Below, piece by piece: positions 7,640 through 15,512 of a stretch of DNA of 64,000 nt. Location of the stretch: contig NZ_CP077717.1 in NCBI RefSeq assembly GCF_019175345.1, forward strand, positions 2,138,001-2,202,000. Reading direction: 5' to 3'. Each line of letters opens with the position of its first letter. Position 1 is the first letter of the stretch. A program made the position numbers and the translations under genes. Below the pieces are notes generated by a model. That model was not told where the DNA came from and did not search any database. It worked only from the letters and a program-made list of their open reading frames with translations. Source of the stretch: Saccharolobus shibatae B12 (GTDB lineage Archaea; Thermoproteota; Thermoprotei_A; Sulfolobales; Sulfolobaceae).

Positions 7640-8731
7640 TTATTTCGGAAGTTTAAGAGCTCTCTCACCTACAACGTTTCTGAGAATCTCTGAGGTACCA
7701 CCAGCTATTGTTCTACCTCTAGAAGCTAACATACCTAAATACCACTTCTCTTTCATCACTGTCTCCAAATCGTAATTTGTAACCGCAATCTCGTATATCC
7801 TCTGCAATAATTCTGATGCCAAGAGCTTCAACATAGAACCTTCTACGTCTATATCCTCTCCTCTCCTTAGCTTTACCAAAATTCTCCTATAAAACGCCTC
7901 CAGACCTTCAACCTCATCCTCCAACTCCTCTCTCTCCTTCACTCCCCTCAAACTCTCTAGGGCAATCTTCGACGTAAATAACATGGTAACTCCCAACATG
8001 AACCTCTCATGATTTAAAACTGTCATTGCAACTTTCCAACCATCACCTACGTTACCTATAATGTTCTCCTTAGGAACCTTAGCATTGTTGAAATACACAG
8101 TGTTAAAATCGCTCTTTCCCGTTAACTGATTTATGGGGGATACTCTGATTCCCTCTTGCTTCATGTTAAGAATGAACATTGTTAAGCCCTTATACTTATC
8201 CTCACCAGTTCTCGCTAAGAGAATCATATAGTTGGCAATGTGAGCGTAACTACTCCAAATCTTCTGCCCATTTACTAAAAAGTAATCACCCTTATCCTCA
8301 GCCCTAGTAGTTGCTGAAGCCAAATCAGAACCAGCTTGTGGTTCAGAAAAACCTTGACACCATATATCCTCAGCTCTTAATATTCTAGGCAGATACTTTC
8401 TTTTCTGCTCTTCATTTCCATGCTTTAAAATGGCAGGAGCAACTACCATCAAACCAATTGAACCTAAACTTCTACCATATGGTAATCCCGCCCTTATGAA
8501 CTCCTCATAAGCGATCACTTCGTAAATTGGATCTAAGCCTTGACCCCCGTACTCCTTAGGCCACGTTATCCCCAAATATCCGGCATCAGCCAATTTCCTT
8601 TGCCAAGACCTTAAGTCATTATAATCATCAAACTCTACTGTCTCAAATAGGATTTTTCTTCCCTTTAACGACTCAGAAGCGTTATTTCTTATCCATTCCC
8701 TTAACTTTAACCTATACTCCTCTTCATTCAC
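7640..8731 (-). CDS. Acyl-CoA dehydrogenase, 363 aa
   Basis: A full-length flavin-dependent acyl-CoA dehydrogenase. It shows GITWPKEYGGQGLDPI in the N-terminal helical domain, the flavin-binding FSEPQAGSDLASATTRA motif at about residue 131, QKIWSSYAHIANYMILLART in the beta domain, and a C-terminal AGGTSEILRNVVGERALKLP, which lies against the flavin. The family removes two hydrogens from acyl-CoA thioesters and passes electrons to electron-transfer flavoprotein. This branch (FadE-like) often forms heteromers with shortened homologues, such as the one at 4869-5669. The start is GTG at 8731. It is upstream of the MaoC gene in one transcription unit, and a C/D box RNA lies immediately upstream. 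Confidence 0.9.
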   Translation of the reverse strand: MNEEEYRLKLREWIRNNASESLKGRKILFETVEFDDYNDLRSWQRKLADAGYLGITWPKEYGGQGLDPIYEVIAYEEFIRAGLPYGRSLGSIGLMVVAPAILKHGNEEQKRKYLPRILRAEDIWCQGFSEPQAGSDLASATTRAEDKGDYFLVNGQKIWSSYAHIANYMILLARTGEDKYKGLTMFILNMKQEGIRVSPINQLTGKSDFNTVYFNNAKVPKENIIGNVGDGWKVAMTVLNHERFMLGVTMLFTSKIALESLRGVKEREELEDEVEGLEAFYRRILVKLRRGEDIDVEGSMLKLLASELLQRIYEIAVTNYDLETVMKEKWYLGMLASRGRTIAGGTSEILRNVVGERALKLPK

Positions 8732-8764
8732 AAGTAAAAATTAGTAATTATAAAATAAAAAATT

Positions 8765-8816
8765 GCTCAGCCGAAGGGCTATCGTCACAGATCGGCTGAA
8801 ACACGGCTCATCACGC
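8765..8816 (-). ncRNA. C/D box guide sRNA
   Basis: In an AT-rich intergenic gap, the minus strand holds a GC-rich segment with a complete C/D layout. Box C is GTGATGA (8808-8814), followed by a 12-nt guide (8796-8807), D' CCGA (8792-8795), a 3-nt spacer, C' GTGACGA (8782-8788), an 11-nt guide (8771-8781) and box D CTGA (8767-8770). Two G-C pairs flank the boxes. The first guide contains CCGTGTTTCA, complementary to TGAAACACGG of the strongly conserved large-subunit rRNA segment, so it probably directs a 2'-O-methyl group onto an adenosine there. Box C overlaps the tldE stop codon. No target was recognised for the second guide (TAGCCCTTCGG). Confidence 0.8.
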
Positions 8817-10040
8817 TACACTTAGTCTAACATCCTTGACCAAAGCATATGGATAAACTCCTTGCATAGGGGCGTCCCACCATCTTACAGAGTACCTCTC
8901 TCTTGATAACTCTATTATATTCTTTAAAATCTTCTTTAAATTATCAGCTATCCTCACCCTGCCCACTACTCCAACAGGATTTCCGTTCTTATAAACTACA
9001 GTGGCATCTCTAGCAACTGTTGAGAAATCACCCTCAGCGTAGTTTTGGAATCTAGTGTACCATACATTGTTTATGAAAACTAAATTGCCGGAAAGTAATG
9101 ACTCGAAGCTTGTATCACCCTCCTTAACCTCTAAATTCCACGCTGATGGGTATATCCATCCCGCATTCCCGGTACTGGGTGATTTAAAGACAGTTGACAA
9201 CTCGTTATTTAGTAAAGGAGTTGTAAATACACCTTTCTCAATTATAGCCTTGTTATATGTGAACGTGCCTTCATCGTCGAATCCCCACGAGTTAGGTCTA
9301 TCCTCCTTAGGAGTGTCTAATAAGGTAAACTTATCAGATCCCACCTTTTCTCCAAGCTTCAACATCGACATCCCAGACATTATAGCGTAACCTGAAGCCA
9401 TCCTCGCAACGCTCTCCATTAAATTACCCATTACTAAAGGAGAGAGAATCACGTCATATTTACCTTCAGAAATCTCGTATTTGCCAGTAATTGATGCCAA
9501 CTCATTAGCCTTCTTTATACTATCCTTAACTTGAGATGGAGAGAAATTAGTAGAAGAAAAAGCCCATTGTCCGCTATGGTCCCTATTCTTAGTCCTAAAG
9601 TAACCGCTTATGCTTTGATTGTTTTCCGTTCCATTAAATCCCTTAGATGTAACCAATGATCTTTCCACATCATCTATTGATATTATACCGTAAAGTGGAT
9701 ATTCAGACTCTATGAGGGATAGAAGAGGCGATAAATCGTCAAATAGTGATAAAATGCTAGTGTTATTCCTTACCATTTTGTATTCTCGCTCATTTTTACT
9801 CATAACAGGGAAGAAGTCTACTGGGGCTAGTTTAGGTTTTTCATTTAGATCGCTTATCCTACCCAAGAACCCTTGGCTGTCCTTCTTTAACGCTAGGAAA
9901 TAGTAACTGTTAGTCATTCTCTGTATTGTAGCTACCTTACTCTCCACTAGCTTAATGATTATCCTCCTCATCTTTACTCTTAATAATCCTACTTCTTCTC
10001 CCTTTACTTCTTGAACGTATTTTACCATTTCCTCATTCAT
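8811..10040 (-). CDS. tldE: TldE/PmbA-family protein, 409 aa
   Basis: The non-catalytic partner of the TldD/TldE metalloprotease, which degrades unfolded peptides and processes peptides such as microcins in bacteria. The sequence follows the PmbA/TldE pattern: an N-terminal alpha/beta domain, then the C-terminal TldD/PmbA fold with ISPLVMGNLMESVARMASG-like segment in the region where TldD carries its metal site (here LSPLVMGNLMES, without HExxxH), and GNAGWIYPSAWNLEV and EGDFSTVARDATVVYKNG toward the end. It overlaps tldD by 8 bp on the same strand, so the two are translated together. Start is ATG 10040. The stop codon lies inside box C of the C/D RNA. Confidence 0.85.
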   Translation of the reverse strand: MNEEMVKYVQEVKGEEVGLLRVKMRRIIIKLVESKVATIQRMTNSYYFLALKKDSQGFLGRISDLNEKPKLAPVDFFPVMSKNEREYKMVRNNTSILSLFDDLSPLLSLIESEYPLYGIISIDDVERSLVTSKGFNGTENNQSISGYFRTKNRDHSGQWAFSSTNFSPSQVKDSIKKANELASITGKYEISEGKYDVILSPLVMGNLMESVARMASGYAIMSGMSMLKLGEKVGSDKFTLLDTPKEDRPNSWGFDDEGTFTYNKAIIEKGVFTTPLLNNELSTVFKSPSTGNAGWIYPSAWNLEVKEGDTSFESLLSGNLVFINNVWYTRFQNYAEGDFSTVARDATVVYKNGNPVGVVGRVRIADNLKKILKNIIELSRERYSVRWWDAPMQGVYPYALVKDVRLSVA

Positions 10041-11412
10041 TTCCCATCACCTTAATCCTAACATTTCTCAATCTCATATTAGGCCCACCTAGCCAAACGG
10101 GTATACCTTGATCCGGATCGCCCTTACCACAGGTACCCGGATAAAATATTAAAGTATTATCAACTGCATCAACTGCCTTTAACAATTCAGTGGTCTTCCC
10201 TTGAAAAACTGGGAATAGAACTGGATCACCAATCTTACCGTTCTTAATCTCATAAGCTTCCAACCCAACATATCGCTGACCTAACCTCATATCATCAATA
10301 TTCCACTCCATGTAACTCTTTATGTAAACGCCCTCCTTGACGTCCTCTAAAAGCTCATCAAAGGTCATGTTACCGGGTTTAAAGAAAGTATTAGACATCC
10401 TAATTAAAGGTTCCCTATCGAAGTTCGCAGCCCTCGCTGAACCATTACTCTTAACCTTGAATTTACTACTACTAAACCTGTTTTGCAAATATTCGTTAAC
10501 CTTACCATCCTTAATTAGATATTTGGGTCTAGCCTCAACGCCCTCATCGTCTATTGTGTAATAACCACCACTATTCGGTATTGTAGGATCATCTATGACA
10601 GTAACTACATCACTACCTATCCTATTATCCTTCAATTCAGCTAGGTAACTCAAACCGGCTTGAGCGAATTCCCTACCCAAAACTCTATCAGCTTCGAATG
10701 GATGCCCAACAGATTCGTGAGCCATTATCCCCGTTAACATATTGCTTAAAACTACATCAGTAGTCTTCTCACCAAGGCTTTTACCCTTAGCCAAGACCTC
10801 AGTAACGGACCTAACTTTATCCACTATAACCTCATTCAAATTCATTCTATCTAGCACTTCCAACCCACCACTACCTCCAAGTTCGTAGAATGCAGTAGCT
10901 GTCCTATTGTTTTCGTTGAGGACTAAATTCATTCCTACGTAAAGCCTAGGGACTCTTCCAATTATACGTGAGCCGTTAACTATGATCTCCCTCTCCTCAA
11001 TACTTTCGTCATAGAAAAATGAAACGCTCTTAAGTGAACGAAAGTCCTTTACAGCTTCATATAGGTTCTTAAAGAAGCTTATCTTCTCGTCAATTGACAT
11101 AAGGTCAAAAGGTTTACCCTCTTTAACCTCATAACTACCCTCCTTAGGTTCAGTGTTATCAAAACCTCCCTCCCATCCCTCTATCTTATACTCCTTATTA
11201 TTGCCGTTGATTAAATCGTTGGGATTATTTGATGAAGCGAAATATAGTACGCCTTCCTTGTAATATCTAACTGAATAACCATCATCTTTAAACCTAAACG
11301 ATCCCATTAATCTACCATTAAGAAAAGACATCCCAAACGTCGACATGACATGCCTCCTAACTTCCACGTAAGGATATCTGAATTTATCGTAAAGGGACTG
11401 CAGATCAGTCAT
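10033..11412 (-). CDS. tldD: TldD metalloprotease, 459 aa
   Basis: The catalytic subunit of the TldD/TldE protease. The zinc-binding signature HExxxH is present in MAHESVGHPFEAD at about residue 232, with NSGGYYTIDDEGV further on and the terminal-domain motif GTCGKGDPDQGIPVWLGGP, which carries a conserved cysteine thought to be the third metal ligand. The length (459) is normal. Homologues form heterodimers that pass an unfolded peptide chain through a narrow active-site cleft. The gene is first of the tldD-tldE operon, with ATG at 11412. About 125 bp of AT-rich sequence separates it from the upstream regulator-like gene. Confidence 0.9.
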   Translation of the reverse strand: MTDLQSLYDKFRYPYVEVRRHVMSTFGMSFLNGRLMGSFRFKDDGYSVRYYKEGVLYFASSNNPNDLINGNNKEYKIEGWEGGFDNTEPKEGSYEVKEGKPFDLMSIDEKISFFKNLYEAVKDFRSLKSVSFFYDESIEEREIIVNGSRIIGRVPRLYVGMNLVLNENNRTATAFYELGGSGGLEVLDRMNLNEVIVDKVRSVTEVLAKGKSLGEKTTDVVLSNMLTGIMAHESVGHPFEADRVLGREFAQAGLSYLAELKDNRIGSDVVTVIDDPTIPNSGGYYTIDDEGVEARPKYLIKDGKVNEYLQNRFSSSKFKVKSNGSARAANFDREPLIRMSNTFFKPGNMTFDELLEDVKEGVYIKSYMEWNIDDMRLGQRYVGLEAYEIKNGKIGDPVLFPVFQGKTTELLKAVDAVDNTLIFYPGTCGKGDPDQGIPVWLGGPNMRLRNVRIKVMGNE

Positions 11413-11537
11413 ACTATGATATAAACTTAGTCGAATAAAAAGGTTGCCAACTCTAACTTCGTCTTCACATTAACACTTTTACTTTTTCCCATTAAAGGCG
11501 AAACTTTTAGTAGTAAGAATGTCATCATAGTAGTATT

Positions 11538-12602
11538 TTAGGTATTTTTCCTCTCTTCCAATACTCTATTCAATTCTTTCTCGAAGTTCTCCTTTAATTC
11601 GCGTAAAGTTATTGACCACTTATTGTCCTTTGTGAAGTGTTCATAAGGTATGGAATACGTTCTAACGAAATCCCTTAAAGGCGTAATTGGGTGGACGTAA
11701 ATTTCGTATGAAAAGTGATATGCTGAGGATAGTTTATTAATGAACTCCATGATATCAAGCAACATATGTTTTTGACCTATAATAGCTGCATATATTTTAT
11801 CGTTATGTAAATAAGATATTCGTAAAAGCGTCACGATCCTACTCAATTCCCTAACAATCTCCTCATTAGTATCGTTTACGATCAACGACATTCTAAAGTC
11901 AGTCTTACCTAAATAAGTGTAAAACGCATCAACCAAACCCTTACCAACAACGTGATTAAAATAATGATCTACCACTTCATCTGTTGAAATGTCCAAAGAC
12001 TTAGCGATCTCATCCCATGACCTTAAGGGATTCGCTTGTTTCTTTCCAAGTGTGTAAATATCAATCCAGTCCGGCTTAAAATCATCAGTCAAATCCGGTA
12101 ATTGGAAAGGCTCCCTAGGCTTATCCAGTATGGCATTTTCAAAGGTTAAAGTATCGAAATTGAATGTTGAGTAATCGACTGGGTAAACTTCCTTCTTGTA
12201 CTCTAGATATGTCTTATAATCTTTGATTAACCCCTTTTCATTTATCATCTCTAAAATTTGAACGAAATCCCATCTACCCTTAGGAAATACTGCGGTCAAA
12301 ATTATTGTATCATTAGTTAAAACGTCCTTTAGTGAGGCAGTAATCATACCGTCAAGGAGGTAATAAAAAGCTAGGGGTTGAAGTTTAGACTCTTTTGATA
12401 GTCTAATGGTAGTATGAAAGAGGGATAGTCCTAGCGTATGAAATTTTGGAGATGGAATAACTATAACTTTAAGTTTGGACAAGACATCTCTGACGGCTTT
12501 TATTCCAGCTACCTCACTCAATAACTCGTGATTGTGATCACCAAACCTCTGAACATAATGCAACAATTTCGCAAGTTTTTGTATATCAGAAAAATCAGTC
12601 AT
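11538..12602 (-). CDS. Putative HTH transcriptional regulator, 354 aa
   Basis: A Sulfolobales-type protein I cannot place in a named family. Its centre contains a probable helix-turn-helix (SWDEIAKSLDISTDEVVDHY, around residues 197-216), which resembles the sigma-like or Lrp-like HTH that follows W-x-E-I-A-x-x-L. The N-terminal 150 residues are mixed alpha/beta with repeated 'PSPKF', 'KGRWDFVQILEMI' segments similar in feel to archaeal two-domain regulators. The C-terminal 100 residues look like a repeat of that ligand domain. No membrane segment is present. It stands between tldD and a tiny membrane protein on the same strand. Function is inferred only from the HTH. Confidence 0.55.
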   Translation of the reverse strand: MTDFSDIQKLAKLLHYVQRFGDHNHELLSEVAGIKAVRDVLSKLKVIVIPSPKFHTLGLSLFHTTIRLSKESKLQPLAFYYLLDGMITASLKDVLTNDTIILTAVFPKGRWDFVQILEMINEKGLIKDYKTYLEYKKEVYPVDYSTFNFDTLTFENAILDKPREPFQLPDLTDDFKPDWIDIYTLGKKQANPLRSWDEIAKSLDISTDEVVDHYFNHVVGKGLVDAFYTYLGKTDFRMSLIVNDTNEEIVRELSRIVTLLRISYLHNDKIYAAIIGQKHMLLDIMEFINKLSSAYHFSYEIYVHPITPLRDFVRTYSIPYEHFTKDNKWSITLRELKENFEKELNRVLEERKNT

Positions 12603-12672
12603 ACTCTCTCCTATAACTTGTGTGAATGAATAAAAATATTATCTTCAAAATTCTAAAAAGAGTTTAACGTAT

Positions 12673-12813
12673 CTAATCAGTAACTGGACCAATCGATTCT
12701 TCAGCATGTGTTACGTGTAGTGCTGCTAGGATTAATGGTAGGGAAGCTGCCGCTATTATTATTGCATACCTTACTACTTGACTTGAGGCTAGGGTGTACA
12801 TGTTTACTTTCAT
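12673..12813 (-). CDS. Small single-span membrane protein, 46 aa
   Basis: An ORF of 46 codons from ATG 12813 to TAG 12673. The protein has a short polar N-terminus with one arginine (SSQVVRYA), one strongly hydrophobic segment (about residues 16-32, IIIAAASLPLILAAL) and an acidic C-terminal tail ending GPVTD. The arginine before the span and acidic residues after it predict an N-in, C-out topology. This composition is not expected by chance in an AT-rich intergenic region. It could be a small subunit of a membrane complex or a regulatory peptide. I do not recognise a family. Confidence 0.55.
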   Translation of the reverse strand: MKVNMYTLASSQVVRYAIIIAAASLPLILAALHVTHAEESIGPVTD

Positions 12814-13121
12814 TTTTAATCAGTTAGTGAAAACGTAATACCTCCCATAAACACGAGTATTTGAATGAATAAGATTTATTGGAAATTGAGAGTTTAAGCT
12901 AAAATCAACTCAATAAAAAGTTTCTACTTTCAATACCTAAGATATAAACAAATATTCCAGTATAAACCTAGTCATAAGGTGGGTATTACGGAGAGTGTTA
13001 GAAGCTTATATGAAAAATTTTAAAAAATAATTTTTGTGGTAAAATCTCTATCTTAAATTATTAATTTCGCTTTTTGGAATTTAAATTTTTCCTTTTAGCT
13101 TCATACTTCACTATCTTATAA
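12814..13121. other. 308-bp intergenic stretch
   Basis: AT-rich sequence upstream of the small membrane protein gene and downstream of the beta-propeller gene. I see no convincing ORF, RNA gene or long inverted repeat. It includes T-rich runs on the minus strand after the 13122 stop, which could end transcription of the beta-propeller gene. Confidence 0.4.
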
Positions 13122-13916
13122 TTAAACCCTTATTACTCTTCTTGTCATTGATATATCTTTAACTAACTCTACCGCTTTTTGTTCTATTACATCGACTTCG
13201 TATATTGCAGTAGTAGAGTAAATTACCCTTTTCTCATCTTTTTTAGCTATTGCAGTAACACCAAATGTAGGTCTTGGTAGCTTCACACTTACCTTATCCC
13301 AACTAATCCCATCATCTCTAGAAATTATTAGGGGCTCTTGACTCATTATATGTCCCACAATTATCCCTCCTAATTTTTCCAATCCGTGAGCATAACCACT
13401 CATTACTTTGTTAAAACTGTTCAGATCTTCAGTTACGTAAATTCCATTTGCTGCAGCTATTAACAGATTCTCACCACTAACCAGAAGATTGTGCATGTCC
13501 GCGAAGAAATCCAAGGGCTTCAATTCACTTATGGACTTCCCTATTAGTAGATTCCCTTCTTCAACAGTTGCAACTATCTTATCTCTAAATAATGCGAAAT
13601 CTGTTATGTGTGCTGGGCCATAGGGAAATTCCCAGCCTAATCTTTCTGCCTCTTTTGTTAGGTTTAGTATTTCTTTTACTTTTCCGTCTTTAATTTCATA
13701 TATCTTAGGTCCCTCAATTGAAGCGTAAACTGTATTGTCAAACTCCCATAATCTCCAACACCCTTCATTTATTATTACCTCCTTGTTGAAAATTACTCCT
13801 CTTTCCGATGAGCAAATATATGGTAAGATGGCATCGTTAACCTCATAGCCTTCTGTTAATTTCTCCAATTTGTTGTCTAACTTGTATAATCCATTGTTAG
13901 TTGCAATGAGATACAT
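13122..13916 (-). CDS. BNR/Asp-box beta-propeller-like protein, 264 aa
   Basis: A soluble protein made of repeating beta segments: YLIATNNGLYKLDNKLEKL at the start, then several IYEIKDGKV / GIYVTED type blades, and one clear Asp-box, ISRDDGISW (S-x-D-x-G-x-x-W) at about residue 217. Asp-box repeats occur in sialidases and other exo-glycanase-like propellers, but there is no signal peptide and no arginine triad typical of sialidase here. It is most likely a cytosolic propeller used for binding. The gene stands alone on the minus strand, with ATG at 13916, divergent from the SRPBCC gene. Confidence 0.6.
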   Translation of the reverse strand: MYLIATNNGLYKLDNKLEKLTEGYEVNDAILPYICSSERGVIFNKEVIINEGCWRLWEFDNTVYASIEGPKIYEIKDGKVKEILNLTKEAERLGWEFPYGPAHITDFALFRDKIVATVEEGNLLIGKSISELKPLDFFADMHNLLVSGENLLIAAANGIYVTEDLNSFNKVMSGYAHGLEKLGGIIVGHIMSQEPLIISRDDGISWDKVSVKLPRPTFGVTAIAKKDEKRVIYSTTAIYEVDVIEQKAVELVKDISMTRRVIRV

Positions 13917-14044
13917 AATATCTTTTATGATTTGGAAGTTTTAAAATCATTATTAATTAGAATAACAAGGATTCGGATGGAAGACAGAGAACAAGTAGTC
14001 CTATTATTATAATGTTTTTATCCTTGAACGAGATAATTGCCATA

Positions 14045-14458
14045 ATGATAGAGTTCGTAATTGAGAAGAGTTTCAATATGCCAGAGGATGTAGTGTGGCG
14101 AATAGCCAGAGACGTAAACTCCATTCCTAACTACTGGAGGGGTGTTAGGGAATTGAAAATTAAGGAAGTGGATAAAAACGTTTATGAGGGAAAAATAAGG
14201 TTCGCGTTCCCATCTTCGGGTAAAGTTAGAATAATTGTAAATGACGACGAAAGGACGTTAACCTTTGAGTATGTAGATGGACCAATAAGGGGATATAATA
14301 AGGTGAAAATTTCCAAAGGGAAAATCTCTTCTGAATGGAGGGTTACTATGAGTGGTCTTTTAAAACTAACAGAGAGTTGGAATAGAGGTCACTTCATGGA
14401 AGGTACTGAGCACGCACTGGAAAGGATATTAAATGCGGCCCTTAATCTGTCTCCTTAA
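14045..14458 (+). CDS. SRPBCC/START-fold protein (DUF3211-like), 137 aa
   Basis: A small ligand-binding helix-grip protein. It starts MIEFVIEKSFNMPEDVVWRIARDVNSIPNYW in outline: a strand, then the helix with the I-P-x-Y-W motif typical of SRPBCC proteins. Alternating beta strands and a long C-terminal helix (EGTEHALERILNAAL) follow. The pattern matches the Sulfolobales family DUF3211. A longer start at 14012 exists, but ATG 14045 begins exactly at the first strand and is preferred. Such proteins bind hydrophobic small molecules or act as cyclases; the ligand is unknown. It is followed 31 bp later by the amidinotransferase-fold gene on the same strand. Confidence 0.7.
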   Translation: MIEFVIEKSFNMPEDVVWRIARDVNSIPNYWRGVRELKIKEVDKNVYEGKIRFAFPSSGKVRIIVNDDERTLTFEYVDGPIRGYNKVKISKGKISSEWRVTMSGLLKLTESWNRGHFMEGTEHALERILNAALNLSP

Positions 14459-14489
14459 GTTTATTTTGATTCACGTCAATCTTATTTTA

Positions 14490-15512
14490 ATGATTGCTGA
14501 GTGGGGGAAGCTTAGAGCTGTAGGAATGCATAAGCCTGGTTTAGAGGTAATGTTTGGTCTTCTGGATCCCTCGTCTTTCCTTTATGAGAGGCGATTCAAT
14601 TGGAGTAAGGCAAAGAGAGAACACGACAACCTTAGAAGAACGTTAAAAGAAGAAGGAGTTAAAATACATAGGCTTAGGCAAACAATTGCGAACAGGATTA
14701 GAAGAGATAGTAAATTTAGGGAGAAGGTGATAGGAAAAGTTGGAGTTAATAGTGATGATCCCGAGTTCCTTGTGGAATTGTTGATCTTAAGACCCATTCT
14801 TGGTTACGAGAAGAGGGAGAAAGGTGTACACTTAGAGGTTAAACTTACTGACCCTCTATCTAATCTTTACTTCATGAGGGATCAGCAGATCACTACAGAG
14901 AAGGGAATAATAATGGGAAGGATGGCTACGCATCAGAGAGAGAAGGAAATCGAGGTTATGAAGTTGTTTTGGGAAGCGTTAAATATGGAATATAGGGAGA
15001 TAGGTAGAGGTAAACTCGAGGGTGGGGACTTCTTTCCAATGGGTGATTTCAGCCTAATAGGTGTTGGGGTTAGAAGTAATTTAGAGGGTGTAAGTGAGCT
15101 ATTTAATGTTTTGAATGGAGAGATAGGGGTAGTGTATTGGAATAGGGAAGAGTTCATCCATTTGGATACTTTCTTCAACGTTGGATCTTCTAGTTCAGTA
15201 GTTAGTGTTAGGAGTTTCATGGAAGAGAGTAGGGTTGTAATTTATTACGATGGAAAAGTTATAAGGGAAACCACGCTATACGACTACGTGATTAAGGAGA
15301 AGGGATTTAGTTTAATTGAAGTGAGTGTGGGTGAGGCCAAAAATTACGTAACTAATTTTTTGACCATAGATGACGGTAAGGTTTTATCGCCTAAAAATTC
15401 CGCAAATAGGAAGCTTGAAAAAGAGTATGATGTAATAGAGGTTGAGGTTTCGAATTTGACTGGTGGTGCTGGTGGGATTCATTGTATGACAGCTGTAATA
15501 GAGAGGAATTAG
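14490..15512 (+). CDS. Arginine deiminase/amidinotransferase-fold (pentein) enzyme, 340 aa
   Basis: A guanidino-group modifying enzyme of the pentein fold. Key residues are visible: the FMRDQQI motif (D binding the guanidinium), LEGGDFF, the catalytic histidine in HLDTFFNV (H-x-D), and the nucleophilic cysteine in the C-terminal GGIHCMT. Those motifs are those of arginine deiminase (ArcA), which turns arginine into citrulline and ammonia, although the related dimethylarginine hydrolases share them. The length is slightly below the 400 residues of bacterial ArcA because the helical insertion is short. The start is taken at ATG 14490 (MIAEWGKLRAVGMHKPG), since the upstream extension overlaps the previous gene. 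No carbamate kinase lies nearby. Confidence 0.75.
   Translation: MIAEWGKLRAVGMHKPGLEVMFGLLDPSSFLYERRFNWSKAKREHDNLRRTLKEEGVKIHRLRQTIANRIRRDSKFREKVIGKVGVNSDDPEFLVELLILRPILGYEKREKGVHLEVKLTDPLSNLYFMRDQQITTEKGIIMGRMATHQREKEIEVMKLFWEALNMEYREIGRGKLEGGDFFPMGDFSLIGVGVRSNLEGVSELFNVLNGEIGVVYWNREEFIHLDTFFNVGSSSSVVSVRSFMEESRVVIYYDGKVIRETTLYDYVIKEKGFSLIEVSVGEAKNYVTNFLTIDDGKVLSPKNSANRKLEKEYDVIEVEVSNLTGGAGGIHCMTAVIERN

Noticed and set aside
11520-11538. TCATCAT (minus-strand ATGATGA) near the regulator stop as a C/D RNA
   Set aside because: No box D follows within the required distance on the minus strand.
12661-13121. A tRNA or other RNA gene in the 12.6-13.1 kb gap
   Set aside because: No cloverleaf-like GC-rich arms were found; the only signal is the 46-residue ORF.
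13122-13916. Sialidase function for the Asp-box protein
   Set aside because: Only one clear Asp-box, no arginine triad and no signal peptide.
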